In this document: in pieces, positions 63,643 through 64,000 of the stretch | How the letters are laid out: each line of letters opens with the position of its first letter | How positions within the stretch are numbered: the stretch's first letter is position 1 | DNA from: Lactobacillus kimbladii | GTDB taxonomy: Bacteria; Bacillota; Bacilli; Lactobacillales; Lactobacillaceae | NCBI RefSeq assembly: GCF_000970755.1 | Contig: NZ_KQ034007.1 | Span: forward strand, 929,485 to 993,484 | Length of the DNA: 64,000 bases | Direction: 5' to 3' | Notes under the pieces: generated by a model | Databases searched by the model: none | What the model was told of the DNA's origin: nothing | Seen by the model: the letters and a program-made list of their open reading frames with translations, nothing else | Program-made: the position numbers and the translations under genes

Positions 63643-64000
63643 ATGGAAAAAACAGTTCGTGCCCATACAAATATTGCACTGATCAAATATTGGGGCAAAG
63701 CAGACTCAGGTTTACGTTTACCTCTGATGTCCAGTTTGTCAATGACGATTGATAAATTTTATACTGACACCAAAATTTCAGATAGTACAGAAAATCAATT
63801 TTGGCTAAATGGTGTCAAACAAAATGGGCCAAGCAGCAATCGTGTTTTCTCTTTTTTAAAAATACTGCAAAGTAAATTTGCTGTGACCGGCAAATTAAAA
63901 GTTGAATCCTATAATCATGTTCCAACAGCAGCGGGATTAGCTTCTTCCAGTTCAGCTTTTGCGGCTTTGGCGGGAGCTTTTTGCGTCCATTATGGCATTA
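63643..64000 (+). CDS. mvaD: Diphosphomevalonate decarboxylase (partial, runs off window)
   Basis: Third enzyme of the mevalonate pathway, making isopentenyl diphosphate. The first 119 codons are inside the window: MEKTVRAHTNIALIKYWGKAD at the N terminus and the ATP-binding AAGLASSSSAFAALAGAF near residue 96, both family signatures. A GAGGA SD at 63626-63630 lies within the end of mvk. The frame is open to the window end. Confidence 0.93.
   Translation, partial: MEKTVRAHTNIALIKYWGKADSGLRLPLMSSLSMTIDKFYTDTKISDSTENQFWLNGVKQNGPSSNRVFSFLKILQSKFAVTGKLKVESYNHVPTAAGLASSSSAFAALAGAFCVHYGI

Noticed and set aside
1-64000. CRISPR arrays, prophage genes, tRNA or rRNA operons, toxin-antitoxin pairs
   Set aside because: I looked for regular repeat-spacer units, integrase-phage clusters and tRNA-like cloverleaf ends and saw none; the Xer genes are chromosomal types.

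Overview
This window comes from a low-GC Firmicute of the order Lactobacillales, most probably Lactobacillus sensu stricto. The evidence is the gene content and order: RexB-type AddB beside AddA, a mevalonate pathway, XerS, a YozE protein, EbsA-like and YpmB proteins, no codY after hslU, class B RNase P RNA, and AT-rich intergenic DNA. I inferred the genus from protein style and synteny and could not search a database.

Layout. From 0.1 to 26.1 kb nearly all genes lie on the + strand. They are rpsA-der-hup-TPR, cca, degV-yozE, rbgA-rnhB-dprA, topA-trmFO-xerC-hslV-hslU, an aldose epimerase, parE-parC, a LysR regulator and ppaC; yitT, hlyIII and plsY are the minus-strand exceptions. From 26.5 to 27.86 kb lies a 1.37-kb AT-rich region with no gene, followed by xerS. 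From 28.9 to 62.7 kb most genes lie on the minus strand: NUDIX/degV/MarR, lspA-rluD-carA-carB, fhs, an EbsA/phosphoesterase/rlmL group, rnpB-gpsB-ypsA, nth-dnaD, asnS, and addB-addA-dinG-ypmB. The + strand exceptions there are xerS, rqcH, recU-pbp1A and the start of a mevalonate operon (mvk, partial mvaD) at the right edge.

Both arms point toward 26-29 kb, which marks this as the replication terminus. The gene-free region carries an 11-6-11 dif site of the XerCD type at 27137-27164. About 0.38 kb further on is a second site, a perfect 12-6-12 palindrome with a difSL-like core, just upstream of xerS. xerC and the topoisomerase IV genes also lie within about 14 kb, so most of the chromosome resolution and decatenation machinery is gathered around the terminus.

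The most unusual genes are carA and carB. Both are full length and uninterrupted, but CarA has lost the glutaminase Cys and His. Both ATP-grasp halves of CarB have lost the metal-ligand Glu and Asn and other active-site residues. They sit directly after lspA-rluD, where relatives carry the pyr operon, so this looks like an intact pseudoenzyme pair left from a dismantled pyrimidine operon.

Other points of note are a LexA-type box on a + strand promoter facing into plsY, a decayed IS3/IS150-family element inserted in the loop of the pbp1A terminator, a dprA ribosome-binding site built into a terminator-like hairpin, and a Gly at a fluoroquinolone-determining position of ParC.
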